This document shows, one piece after another, positions 25,332 to 33,731 of a stretch of DNA of 64,000 nt. Numbering within the stretch: position 1 is the stretch's first letter; each line of letters opens with the position of its first letter. Made by a program: the position numbers and the translations under genes. A model generated the notes under the pieces. It had not been told where the DNA came from and ran no database searches. It was given only the letters and a program-made list of their open reading frames with translations. Origin of the DNA: Abditibacteriaceae bacterium (GTDB taxonomy: Bacteria > Armatimonadota > Abditibacteriia > Abditibacteriales > Abditibacteriaceae); assembly GCA_019239895.1 (NCBI GenBank), contig JAFAZH010000012.1, positions 123,061-187,060 on the forward strand. Reading direction: 5' to 3'.

Positions 25332-26744
25332 TTACGGTTGCGCCTGGCGTGGTAGTTCGCGGATGTAAATATTCTTGAAATAGAGTGCATCGCCATGATG
25401 CTGTAGCTCAATCTGGCCTATAGGGTAAATTGGCTTGTCGCGCTCCCAGTAGTTTTCCATTGTGACGTTCTGCACCACGAGTTCATTGTTCAGGTGAACC
25501 GTGACTTTATCGCCCACCATCAAAATGCGGAAGCGGTTCCATTCGCCCACTGGCTTGTCGGCTTTATGCGTCGGGTTACTGGGATTCTTTTGATTGTTGT
25601 AAAGGCCACCTGAACCGAGTGGGTTATCCCAGATTTGCACTTGGGGGCTGCCCCGCAAATAAATGCCGCTATCACCTTTAGGTTCAATCTTCCAGTCCAC
25701 CAGCATCTCAAAATCACCGTAATCTTTGGTGGTGCAAAGGCTGTTGTTCTTGCCGTCATAGGTGATAACCCCATCTACAACTTTCCAGTGCTTAAGAGCT
25801 TCAACAGTGGCGGCTTTCTCAGCGGCAGCCAGGGCTTCGGGTGTCATTTTGGCGCGGGTCGGTGGGTCGGCCACTAAGCCTTTCCAGCCACTGAGGTCTT
25901 TGCCGTTGAAAAGAGCAGTAAAGCCTTCGGGCGGAGTGTCATCTAACTGAACTCTGGGCACGTAGTGGAAAGTTTGCGGTTGCTTATGGTGGTGACCGAA
26001 CAAGCGGGCAAAGAAACCCCGCTTTTGTGGCTGCTGTTGATCGGGCACCGGGATGAGAGTTAAATCCTTGATGAAGATGTTACGAAATTGTACTTCACTG
26101 GGGCCATGACCCAGAAAACCGACGAAGCCCTGGTCGCGGCGAAAGCCAGGGTGTTGGGCCAGTATGTTCGGGTCGGTCACATCATTCAAATTCGCATCCA
26201 CCGTCACCATGCCATTGACGGTGATCTTGATATGGCGACCCAGCGCCACTATTTCTTCCTGGTTCCATTCCCCTACGGGTTTTAGTGAGCCGCGTTTAGC
26301 GGGCACAACCTTATAAATAGAACTATGATATTGTCCCGGTTCCAGGTGGGCATATTCGGGTGAGGTATCATCGAGGATTTGTGCTTCCATGCCCACATAA
26401 GCGGCATCGCCTTGCAAGGGAGCGCGCAGACCTATTCCGTTGTTACCGTTCGGCGACAGCTTGAACTCGAAACGAAAAATAAAGTCAGAGTATTCCTTAT
26501 CAGTGTAGAGGTTGCCGCCCCCATCAGCAGGGCAGACGATGACACCATCTTTGACCACATAGCCGGGGCCGACACCGCCCACCAGTTGCCATCCTGTCAG
26601 GTCTTTCCCATTAAACAGTTGCACGAAACCATCGTTATTGCTGGTTGCCGGGGCATCGGCGGCTTTTACTGATACCCTGAAAGTGAGGAGCAAAAGCAGG
26701 GCGGCAACCCCAAGCTTTGCCGTGCGCGTGAGAGTAGATAACAT
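25332..26744 (-). CDS. Exported protein with two DUF1080 (3-keto-glycoside hydrolase-type) domains
   Basis: A 470-residue exported protein. The start is placed at 26744 because AGGAAAGGG lies just upstream and a signal peptide follows (GVAALLLLLTFRVSVKA); the longer frame to 26915 would put charged residues ahead of it. It contains two DUF1080 jelly-roll domains, at about residues 40-235 (VQLFNGKDLTGW) and 285-468 (TALFNGKDLSGW). DUF1080 proteins bind or hydrolyse 3-keto-glycosides made by Gfo/Idh-type dehydrogenases. It is divergent from the GH127 gene, and both probably act on plant oligosaccharides outside the cytosol. The linker after the first domain is basic (HHHKQPQ). Confidence 0.87.
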   Translation of the reverse strand: MLSTLTRTAKLGVAALLLLLTFRVSVKAADAPATSNNDGFVQLFNGKDLTGWQLVGGVGPGYVVKDGVIVCPADGGGNLYTDKEYSDFIFRFEFKLSPNGNNGIGLRAPLQGDAAYVGMEAQILDDTSPEYAHLEPGQYHSSIYKVVPAKRGSLKPVGEWNQEEIVALGRHIKITVNGMVTVDANLNDVTDPNILAQHPGFRRDQGFVGFLGHGPSEVQFRNIFIKDLTLIPVPDQQQPQKRGFFARLFGHHHKQPQTFHYVPRVQLDDTPPEGFTALFNGKDLSGWKGLVADPPTRAKMTPEALAAAEKAATVEALKHWKVVDGVITYDGKNNSLCTTKDYGDFEMLVDWKIEPKGDSGIYLRGSPQVQIWDNPLGSGGLYNNQKNPSNPTHKADKPVGEWNRFRILMVGDKVTVHLNNELVVQNVTMENYWERDKPIYPIGQIELQHHGDALYFKNIYIRELPRQAQP

Positions 26745-26813
26745 AAGCCCTTTCCTGTGGAGGGACATCAACCGAGTGAGGGCAGTTAAAACTGCACCAA
26801 CAACAGCACCAAA

Positions 26814-26888
26814 CCCGCCTGCGCGGGCTTCCCTCAGTCGCCGCAGGGCGACTTTGCGCCGTGGTTGCCGCGAATTCATTCGCCCGGC
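26814..26888. repeat. Cluster of three small hairpins in the DUF1080-GH127 divergent gap
   Basis: Three adjacent hairpins: CCCGC/GCGGG at 26814-26827, AGTCGCC/GGCGACT at 26836-26853, and CGAAT/ATTCG within about 26867-26888. They lie in the divergent region upstream of both exported-protein genes. The block looks like one arm of a compound repetitive element; no second copy is present in the window. Confidence 0.6.
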
Positions 26889-27018
26889 ACTCAGAGTGAA
26901 TGTCCCTATTCCCAATAGAATAAAAGTGCAGTGTAGTGTAACGAACCCGGCGCAATTGCGCGTTATACTGACATAAGAATTTATAAAATAACCATTATAA
27001 ACCCAGTGGAGATTTCCC

Positions 27019-29001
27019 TTGAAGAAAAAGCTATATCATTGGAGCTACTTAGCGCCGTTCGTCCTAGCGGGTCTGGCGTGTGCGCCAGGATGCGCGCAGG
27101 TAGCCGATAAAGGAAGCCCTATGACTGCTGCAAAAGCCCCTGCCTCCTTACGACCTCTGGCCTTCGAGCCGCTGCCCCTCGGTAGTATTCGGCCAGCAGG
27201 TTGGCTCCATAACCAGTTGCGTATCCAGGCAAATGGTCTGACAGGGCACTTGGATGAATTCTGGCCCGATATTAAAGATAGCGCGTGGATCGGCGGTAAG
27301 GCCGAAGGCTGGGAGCGTGGCCCTTATTGGCTCGATGGCGCAATTCCCCTGGCCTATGAGTTACAAGATGAAAAGTTAAAAGCGAAAGTTAAGCACTGGG
27401 TGGATTATATCCTGGCGCACCAGCAGCCCGATGGATGGCTGGCCCCGGTGCAGCAGGATAAGAATCGCATGTATGACCCTTGGCCGACTTTTGTCCTCTT
27501 TAAAGCCTTTATTCAATATTACGAAGCCACGAGCGACCCGCGCATCATCCCCGCCATGAGTAAGTGCATGACGCGCATGAACACATTGCTCGATGAAAAG
27601 CCGCTTTCGAGTTGGGGCAAGTCGCGCTGGGCCGATTTGGTGTGGTGTGTGCATTGGCTCTATGAGCGCACCGGCGACCATTCGCTGCTGGATTTCGCGG
27701 CCAAAGCGCACCAACAAGGGGAAGACTGGGGCAAGCTCTTCACTCAATTTCCTTATCGTGATAGAGTCACTGAACACTTCGACCAAACCTCGCATGGAGT
27801 CAATAATGGCATGGCCATTAAAGCTTCAGGAGTGTGGTTTCGCCAGTCCTCCGATGCTAAAGACCGTGCGGCGGTATTTGCGGCCTTGAAGAACCTCGAC
27901 ACATATCATGGTCAGGCGAGTGGCGTCTTTTCCTGCGATGAACATTTAGCGGGGCGTAACCCCTCGCAGGGCACCGAACTTTGCACGGTTGTTGAAGAAA
28001 TGTTTTCGCTTGAAGTGCTAACCAGTGTTTTAGGCGAAGCGGAGTTAGCCGATAGATTAGAGCGCATCACATATAATGCGCTACCCGCCACCTTTAAGCC
28101 CGATATGACCGCGCACCAGTATGACCAGCAGTCCAATCAAGTGGTTTGCAAAGTTTCGCCAGAACATGTGTATGCCACCAATAATCAGGATTCCAATCTC
28201 TACGGGTTAGAACCTAACTTTGGTTGTTGCACTGCCAACATGCACCAGGGGTGGCCTAAATTCACTTCTCACCTGTGGATGCGCAGCCCCGATCATGGTC
28301 TGGCTGCGGTTGCTTATGCACCCTGCGTAGTAAATACCCAGGTCAATGGCAAGCCGGTGCAGGTGCAGGTAGAGACGGAATATCCATTCAGCGAAACCAT
28401 TAAGCTGACAGTAACGGCTCAAGATGCCATGAGTTTCCCCCTTTACCTGCGCATTCCCGCGTGGGCTAATGGCGCGCAGTTGCAGGTCGGCAAGGGTAAA
28501 GCTGTGGTGGCTAAGCCAGGCACTTTCCAGCGTGTTGAACATAAGTGGCATGGCAGCACTGTCATTACCTTACACCTGCCCATGCAGCCGCGTGTTGAGC
28601 GTGGCTATCATAACAGTGTGATCGTAGAACGTGGCCCGCTGGTTTATTCCCTGAAAATCGGCCAGGATTGGAAGCACCTGCGCCGCGAACTGCCCTTTGC
28701 CGATTGGGAAGTGCATCCCACCACGCCCTGGAACTACGCGCTTCAGATTGACCCACAGCACCCCGCAAAGTCTCTGCAATTCGGCACGAAACCGATTGGC
28801 GATGTTCCCTTCTCTGCCGAGGGCGCTCCCGTGCAAGCGGTGGTCAAAGGACGCCGTATTCCAGCGTGGACTTTAGAGAAAAATGCTGCTGCCCCGCCAC
28901 CACAAAGCCCGGTACAAACCACCGAGCCAGTGGAAGAATTAACACTCATCCCTTATGGTTGTGCGAACTTGCGGGTAACAGAATTTCCGTCTTTAGACTA
29001 A
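27019..29001 (+). CDS. GH127 beta-L-arabinofuranosidase
   Basis: A 660-residue glycosidase of the GH127 (former DUF1680) family, which releases terminal beta-L-arabinofuranose from plant glycoproteins or pectin side chains. The zinc-thiolate active site is visible: ELCTVVEE (Glu and Cys, about residue 322) and FGCCTANMH (about 404), where the first Cys of the CC pair is the likely nucleophile. An N-terminal hydrophobic segment ending in cysteines (LAGLACAPGC) suggests export, perhaps as a lipoprotein. It starts with TTG after a GGAG site. It is divergent from the DUF1080 gene and convergent with the sugar operon, with a 25-bp inverted repeat between them. Confidence 0.9.
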   Translation: MKKKLYHWSYLAPFVLAGLACAPGCAQVADKGSPMTAAKAPASLRPLAFEPLPLGSIRPAGWLHNQLRIQANGLTGHLDEFWPDIKDSAWIGGKAEGWERGPYWLDGAIPLAYELQDEKLKAKVKHWVDYILAHQQPDGWLAPVQQDKNRMYDPWPTFVLFKAFIQYYEATSDPRIIPAMSKCMTRMNTLLDEKPLSSWGKSRWADLVWCVHWLYERTGDHSLLDFAAKAHQQGEDWGKLFTQFPYRDRVTEHFDQTSHGVNNGMAIKASGVWFRQSSDAKDRAAVFAALKNLDTYHGQASGVFSCDEHLAGRNPSQGTELCTVVEEMFSLEVLTSVLGEAELADRLERITYNALPATFKPDMTAHQYDQQSNQVVCKVSPEHVYATNNQDSNLYGLEPNFGCCTANMHQGWPKFTSHLWMRSPDHGLAAVAYAPCVVNTQVNGKPVQVQVETEYPFSETIKLTVTAQDAMSFPLYLRIPAWANGAQLQVGKGKAVVAKPGTFQRVEHKWHGSTVITLHLPMQPRVERGYHNSVIVERGPLVYSLKIGQDWKHLRRELPFADWEVHPTTPWNYALQIDPQHPAKSLQFGTKPIGDVPFSAEGAPVQAVVKGRRIPAWTLEKNAAAPPPQSPVQTTEPVEELTLIPYGCANLRVTEFPSLD

Positions 29002-29017
29002 GAGCTTATATGCATCA

Positions 29018-29113
29018 GCGGGGCTTGCGCCCTCTTCCAATCGTTCCCCACAGATTCTTGTCCCCACCAGCGACTCAATGGGCTATAGGATTGGAAGAGG
29101 GCGCAAGCCCCGC
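29018..29113. repeat. 25-bp perfect inverted repeat at a convergent gene end
   Basis: Arms at 29018-29042 and 29089-29113 are perfect complements (core GGCTTGCGCCCTCTTCC) with a 46-base loop. It lies between the convergent ends of the GH127 gene and the TIM-barrel epimerase gene, where it could act as a two-way transcription barrier, though no U-tract is present. Confidence 0.95.
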
Positions 29114-29131
29114 CTCTCAAGAGGCATTAAG

Positions 29132-29959
29132 TTAGAAAGCAAAAACTTGCCGCACCCACTCTGCGCTACGGCGATGGGCTTCAACACCGGACATGGTGCG
29201 TGGTGTTCCGGCTTCAATAGCGCGTTCAATGATGATTGGCCCCTGGAAGTTTTGCGCTTTGAGTTGCTGCGCCAGAGGTTGATAATCAATGTCGCCATCA
29301 CCCACCGTTTCTGCCCACACGCCGTTGTGTGATTGGCGAATGTGCAGCGAGCGGATGCGGCTGCCATAAAGCTTAACGATGTCATAGAGCGCGACCTGGC
29401 TATTGCCTGCGCCACGATAAATCCAGTGGGTATCCAGGCACAGGCCGACGTGCTGGGGGGCAGTTGCCAGCATCATGTGGTGGAACTCGCGGGCTGCGGC
29501 GCGCATTTCGGCGTCGTGGGTGTGATAGGCGAGAGCCATGCCTTCTGCCGTTAATCGTTCACCAAGGTTTTGCATGGCTTCAGCTTGTTGTTTGAGTTGG
29601 CCATCGGTTTTGTCCATGACCTTGCCCCAGCTTAGCGGGTCGGGATTAACCGCGACGACATTAACACCGAGTGGGGCAGCCCAACGTGCTTGTTGGAGAA
29701 TCTGCTCCACGCTCTTTTGCCAATCCTGCGTGTGTAAGCTGCCACCGGCATACATGGAAGGCATCTTCAAGCCATGCTTCCCTAACAGCGTCTTGAGTCT
29801 TTGTGCTTCCTCTGCGGAGCTAACCGATTGCTCCCACGCTTCGATACCACACTCGGTAAGTGCGGCGAAGATTTCATCTAAATGGTCTCTGTGACGCTGG
29901 CCCTGCGCTTCGTAGATTTGCAGCCAATCGTATTCCTGGACGCCAATGATTAAGCTCAT
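29132..29959 (-). CDS. Sugar phosphate isomerase/epimerase (xylose-isomerase-like TIM barrel)
   Basis: A 275-residue AP-endonuclease-2-fold protein. Metal-ligand segments are visible at the strand ends: AYHTHDAEM (about residue 144), VGLCLDTHWIYR (about 175) and SLHIRQS (about 207), and an Ile-Glu near the end (IIIERAIE). The family isomerises sugars or works on keto-sugars; the substrate is unknown. It is the last gene of a tight five-gene operon and overlaps the SIS gene by 4 bases. Confidence 0.87.
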   Translation of the reverse strand: MSLIIGVQEYDWLQIYEAQGQRHRDHLDEIFAALTECGIEAWEQSVSSAEEAQRLKTLLGKHGLKMPSMYAGGSLHTQDWQKSVEQILQQARWAAPLGVNVVAVNPDPLSWGKVMDKTDGQLKQQAEAMQNLGERLTAEGMALAYHTHDAEMRAAAREFHHMMLATAPQHVGLCLDTHWIYRGAGNSQVALYDIVKLYGSRIRSLHIRQSHNGVWAETVGDGDIDYQPLAQQLKAQNFQGPIIIERAIEAGTPRTMSGVEAHRRSAEWVRQVFAF

Positions 29960-30750
29960 GATGATTCTTTGTGATTCCCCACATTCTCATACAGCTTAGC
30001 CATCCGGTGCGCGTGCTCATCATAGGCAGCCTGAAAGAGTTCGGTGGAGCGTTTGGTGCCAACAATCGCACTGCCTGTTAGAACGAGTGGGGGATGCCCC
30101 GCAGCAGTCAGACGGGCGGCAACTTCGGCTTTGATGGCATTAACGAGCAAGCAGCCGCCAACCGTGGAGCCGGGGGCGACGGGTGTTTCTAAGCCAGGCA
30201 CCGTCACCATTGCATCGCCCGATGGTGCGCCCGTATCGAGTGTGAGGTCAGCAAAATCTTGGAGTTTCACGCCACGGGGGTCTTTGCTATTTGTAGTTTC
30301 AGAATGTTGCTTGCTGATAATCGCCACGACTTTAACGCCTAACTTTTGCAAGCCTTCCGCCATTTCAATGGGCACCCGATTGCAGCCACTGGAAGAAATA
30401 ACCAAAGCTGAATCTTGCGCTGTGATGTCGAAGTTGCGCAGGATTTGCTCGGCTAAGCCGCTGACATTTTCCAGAAACATCGCCTGCCGCTGTCCGTTAG
30501 CGCCAACGACCAAGTTGTGGAAAGAAAGCGATAGTTCAACGATGGGATTGAAGCCAGGAAAGGAGCCATAGCGCGGCCACATCTCTTCAACCAGAATGCG
30601 GCTGTGGCCGGAGCCAAAAAGATGCACCATATGCCCGGCGAGAATGGTCGCAGCAAACCAATCGGCAGCTTGATTAATGGCCGCTTCCTGGGCCGCAACG
30701 GTGTCAATCAAGGTGCGGCATTTTTCTAAGTATTGTAAACCGGGATTCAA
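29956..30750 (-). CDS. SIS-domain sugar-binding protein (UPF0309-like)
   Basis: A 264-residue SIS-domain protein of the type found in amino-sugar phosphate isomerases. The phosphosugar-binding elements are LFGSGHSRI (about residue 44) and ISSSGCNRVP (about 122), with serines in the expected loops. The family usually acts as an isomerase or a sensor of sugar phosphates. It overlaps the ROK kinase upstream and the epimerase downstream by 4 bases each, so the three are translationally coupled. With the kinase it suggests catabolism of an amino sugar or a phosphorylated sugar; this is inference. Confidence 0.85.
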   Translation of the reverse strand: MNPGLQYLEKCRTLIDTVAAQEAAINQAADWFAATILAGHMVHLFGSGHSRILVEEMWPRYGSFPGFNPIVELSLSFHNLVVGANGQRQAMFLENVSGLAEQILRNFDITAQDSALVISSSGCNRVPIEMAEGLQKLGVKVVAIISKQHSETTNSKDPRGVKLQDFADLTLDTGAPSGDAMVTVPGLETPVAPGSTVGGCLLVNAIKAEVAARLTAAGHPPLVLTGSAIVGTKRSTELFQAAYDEHAHRMAKLYENVGNHKESS

Positions 30751-31649
30751 AGGCTGACCTCGTTGTTGATATTAAGGGCATGATAAGCGGCACCATAAGC
30801 TCCGGCAAACTCGCCCAGCGCAGCAGGCAGCAATCGCACTCTTCCTCCAGTGGGCCGCCATTCATAAGCATCGAGAATTTCCTCCAAGGGGCCAAAGAGT
30901 GCCGCGCCCGCTTTAATCATGCCCCCGCCCAGGATGACCACTTCCGGGTCAATAACGTTGATGAGCGAAATGAGGCCCGCGCCCAGGTAGCGCACTGACC
31001 GCAACCAGATTTCGGTTGCTAAATCGTCGCCTTCTTTATAGGCTCCGACTAATGTCTCGGTAGAATCAAACTGATGCCGTGAGCGTAGGGCGACAGTGCA
31101 ATCGCCAATGGCATCTTCCAGACTGCCAGGGGTGCCGACTATGTCCGGTTCTCCATAAGGATTGAGGCTGATATGGCCTAAATGCCCGGCGCGTCCGATG
31201 TGGCCTTTTAGCAAGCGTCCGTCTGAGAGAATGCCACCACCCACGCCCGTGCCCAATGTTAGCAGGATAACATCCCGATAGCCTATGGCGGCACCTTTCC
31301 AGACTTCCCCCAATAAGGCGGCGTGGGCATCATTAAGCACGGGAATGGGATGTTTCCATTGGAGATAATCTGTCCAATCCAAACCCTGCACCGATTCCAG
31401 GCGGCCTTGCATCCACGCGATGGAGCGGCCATCGGGTGCGGCTAAACCCGGAGCGGAGAGTCCCACCCATTCAGCAGGGCCATTTTGTTCGGCTTCGATG
31501 CGGCTAATCTGCCCGCGTATGCGCTCGGCCCAGATTACGCGGTCATCAGCGGAGAGATCGGTCGCCTGCGCCAGTAGGTCGCCATCTTTGGTGACGGCCA
31601 CTGTTTTGATATTGGTGCCACCTAAATCAATGCCAATCGCATATTGCAT
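30747..31649 (-). CDS. ROK family sugar kinase
   Basis: A 300-residue ASKHA-fold protein. The ATP phosphate-binding motif IGIDLGGTNIK is at residues 5-15 and a second, TLGTGVGGG, at about 132. The catalytic Asp is in VLNDAHAAL (about residue 104). It has no DNA-binding domain, so it is a kinase and not a NagC-like repressor. The cysteine-rich zinc motif usual after the catalytic region is lacking: the sequence reads GHISLNPYGEPD with no cysteines. It sits mid-operon, 6 bases after the epimerase upstream. The likely substrate is a hexose or N-acetyl-hexosamine. Confidence 0.88.
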   Translation of the reverse strand: MQYAIGIDLGGTNIKTVAVTKDGDLLAQATDLSADDRVIWAERIRGQISRIEAEQNGPAEWVGLSAPGLAAPDGRSIAWMQGRLESVQGLDWTDYLQWKHPIPVLNDAHAALLGEVWKGAAIGYRDVILLTLGTGVGGGILSDGRLLKGHIGRAGHLGHISLNPYGEPDIVGTPGSLEDAIGDCTVALRSRHQFDSTETLVGAYKEGDDLATEIWLRSVRYLGAGLISLINVIDPEVVILGGGMIKAGAALFGPLEEILDAYEWRPTGGRVRLLPAALGEFAGAYGAAYHALNINNEVSL

Positions 31650-31655
31650 AGTTCG

Positions 31656-32477
31656 TTAAAGGGATGCGTTCAGGTGTTCTAACGCGGCGCGAGCCGACTT
31701 GTGGTGATGGCCGAAGGCACCGGTTTCAAGCACCACGTAACCATCATAGCCAACTTGTCGCAAGGCCGCTAAAACGTCGCGGACTGGCACCTGGCCCTCA
31801 CCAAAAGATTTGGTATTTAAGCCTGGATAGCTGCGCGGGGGTCTGGCCCCAGCAGGCACTTCGCTACCGTCATATTCTTTGGCATGAACCTGGGCGATAT
31901 GGCCTTTGAGCGATTTGATCTCGGTTAGGGGATCATAGCCCAGTGACATACAGTTGGCCATGTCCCAGTAATCTCCTATATAGGCAGAGCCGACTTCATG
32001 CAGTAAGGCAGTCGCTTCATCGCCACGTAAGGTGTGCTCAATCGCCAGCATTACATCATCGGCTTCGGCTTTGGAGGCCAGGTGTTGCAGATTCTGAATC
32101 AGCCGTTCTTTCCCGGCCTCGCCTTCAATTTCTCCATTGCCGAAGAAAGGCACCAGCAGCACTTTTGCGCCTAAATCACGGCATAGCTCAATACCAGTGC
32201 GCACCGCCTGCACGCCAAATTGTTGATGTTTAGGTTCTGGGGAAGCCAGTCCTCCGTTATTGAGAAAATGGGCAGCGACCGAAGAAATTTCAACTCCGGC
32301 TAAAGCGGCGGCTTCGCGCAAATCGGGGCGGCGATTCGCTTCCAGAAGACCCCCTTCGCCTGCCTCTGAGAAGTCGCGCCAATCTAATTCAACCCCATCG
32401 AACCCCAGTTCCTTCGCTACTGTAAAAACTTCGGGCAAAGGTTCGCCCAGTACACCCTGTAAAGTGCCGAATTTCAT
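31656..32477 (-). CDS. Sugar phosphate isomerase/epimerase, second copy
   Basis: A 273-residue TIM-barrel protein of the xylose-isomerase-like family. It begins MKFGTLQGVL and has GFDGVELDWRD near residue 30, the metal-site stretches LAIEHTLRG (about 145) and IAQVHAKEY (about 193), and YVVLETGAF near the end. It differs clearly from the other copy at 29132, so the operon has two distinct isomerase-type enzymes. The ORF begins only 3 bases after the stop of the Gfo/Idh gene. A pair of Gfo/Idh enzyme and such a TIM barrel is typical for keto-sugar pathways. Confidence 0.87.
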   Translation of the reverse strand: MKFGTLQGVLGEPLPEVFTVAKELGFDGVELDWRDFSEAGEGGLLEANRRPDLREAAALAGVEISSVAAHFLNNGGLASPEPKHQQFGVQAVRTGIELCRDLGAKVLLVPFFGNGEIEGEAGKERLIQNLQHLASKAEADDVMLAIEHTLRGDEATALLHEVGSAYIGDYWDMANCMSLGYDPLTEIKSLKGHIAQVHAKEYDGSEVPAGARPPRSYPGLNTKSFGEGQVPVRDVLAALRQVGYDGYVVLETGAFGHHHKSARAALEHLNASL

Positions 32478-32480
32478 GAC

Positions 32481-33440
32481 TTATACCTCCACGACTTTTT
32501 CAAGTTGCCCGGTTTCAAGCGAGCGATTGGCGGCGAGTGTCACGGCCAGGGTGCGGGCGGCATCGGCATAAGAAGAGCGCACGAGGCTTTGATCATGCTG
32601 CTCGACGGCCTTTAAGAACTGCTCCACCTGGCGGAAGTAGCCTGCTTCTTGACCTTCAAAATTAAGGGCTTCCCCATTGATCTGGCCTTGCAAGCGTGTG
32701 TCCATCACGAAACGGAGATAAAAGTCGCGCCCCGTAAGCTCCATTGCAAAACCGTCAGGCGCATTGGCGATGCAAGTGCTGGTCACATTGCCCACTGCAC
32801 CATTAGCGAAACGCAAATTACAAACGGTGCTGTCTTCAAAATCGGCAATGTCATCGCCTAATCCCTTGTGCCCATAAGCCTGGACTTCGGCGACTTCGCC
32901 CAGGAAGTAACGCAGCAGATCAAAAACGTGGGTGCTTTGTTCGAGCATCTGCCCGCCGCACATCGCCTGCTTGCCCCACCAGGGATGCGCTCCCATGCGG
33001 CACATAAAACGTCCTATACCCATGCCCAGCGGCTGATCTTTCGTTATTTCTCTGGCTTTCTCGGTAATATCCGAATAACGCGCCATGTAGCCAACCTGGT
33101 TAATGACACCTTTGGCCTGAATCACATCACGGGTGCGGCGCACCGCATCCAGGTCAAGGCCAATCGGCTTAGCGACGAAAACGGCGGCTCCCCACCCGGC
33201 AGCGTCAGCGACTTGTCCCTCATGCGCGCCGGGTGGGATGCCAATAAAAACCGCATCCAGCTTTTCTTGTGCGAGCATCTCCCGATGATCGCCATAACTT
33301 GCCGCTTGATGCTCTCCTGCCACCTGTGCGGCACGCTCTGCATTGACATCGCAAACTGCCGCAACAGGTTGGTTGAGCCGCTTTAAGCTACTGAGGTAAT
33401 TGCCCGCAATACCACCAACACCAATAAAACCAATACGCAT
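32481..33440 (-). CDS. Gfo/Idh/MocA family oxidoreductase heading a sugar operon
   Basis: A 319-residue dehydrogenase. The nucleotide-binding loop GVGGIAGNY is at residues 7-15 and the EKP motif is replaced by VAKPIG (about residue 92), which retains the key Lys-Pro. The C-terminal domain has EQSTHVFDLLRY (about residue 150) in place of the usual GxxxHxxD helix. It is the first gene of the operon running to 29132. By family, it would oxidise a sugar or sugar derivative with NAD(P), feeding the two TIM-barrel enzymes downstream. No regulator is adjacent. Confidence 0.88.
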   Translation of the reverse strand: MRIGFIGVGGIAGNYLSSLKRLNQPVAAVCDVNAERAAQVAGEHQAASYGDHREMLAQEKLDAVFIGIPPGAHEGQVADAAGWGAAVFVAKPIGLDLDAVRRTRDVIQAKGVINQVGYMARYSDITEKAREITKDQPLGMGIGRFMCRMGAHPWWGKQAMCGGQMLEQSTHVFDLLRYFLGEVAEVQAYGHKGLGDDIADFEDSTVCNLRFANGAVGNVTSTCIANAPDGFAMELTGRDFYLRFVMDTRLQGQINGEALNFEGQEAGYFRQVEQFLKAVEQHDQSLVRSSYADAARTLAVTLAANRSLETGQLEKVVEV

Positions 33441-33731
33441 AAATATCCTTTAATTCTAAATCAATAGCTTCTGTTACCTATCGAGCTGAGTATTTTTAGG
33501 CCCTTAAAAGGGCTGTGAGGACAGGACACAAAAGGAAGAGCCTGTTAAGAGACGCAAAAGCCACAAAAACGGGGACATGCAGGCGATGGCGGCCTCCGTT
33601 CTGGCGCGGTAGCTGGGGCAACTGCCCCATCTGGTAGGCTGTTTGTGCCTCTTCTTTAATTTTTTACTCTGCCTTTAGGTGGTTAAGGATGGGGTAGTAC
33701 GCATCTGAAAAGCAGTACCTAAAAAAGCCGA

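Noticed and set aside
26745..26915. The upstream 57-codon extension of the DUF1080 gene
   Set aside because: It is very basic, lacks a ribosome site, and would bury the signal peptide that follows the well-placed ATG at 26744.
30044..30571. A 175-codon plus-strand frame
   Set aside because: It is antisense to the SIS-domain gene, which is well supported and part of a tight operon.
33614..33629. TGGGGCA-AC-TGCCCCA hairpin as the terminator of the sugar operon's neighbour
   Set aside because: The loop is only two bases, no T-run follows, and it lies between the alcohol dehydrogenase end and the start of another minus-strand operon without a clear role.
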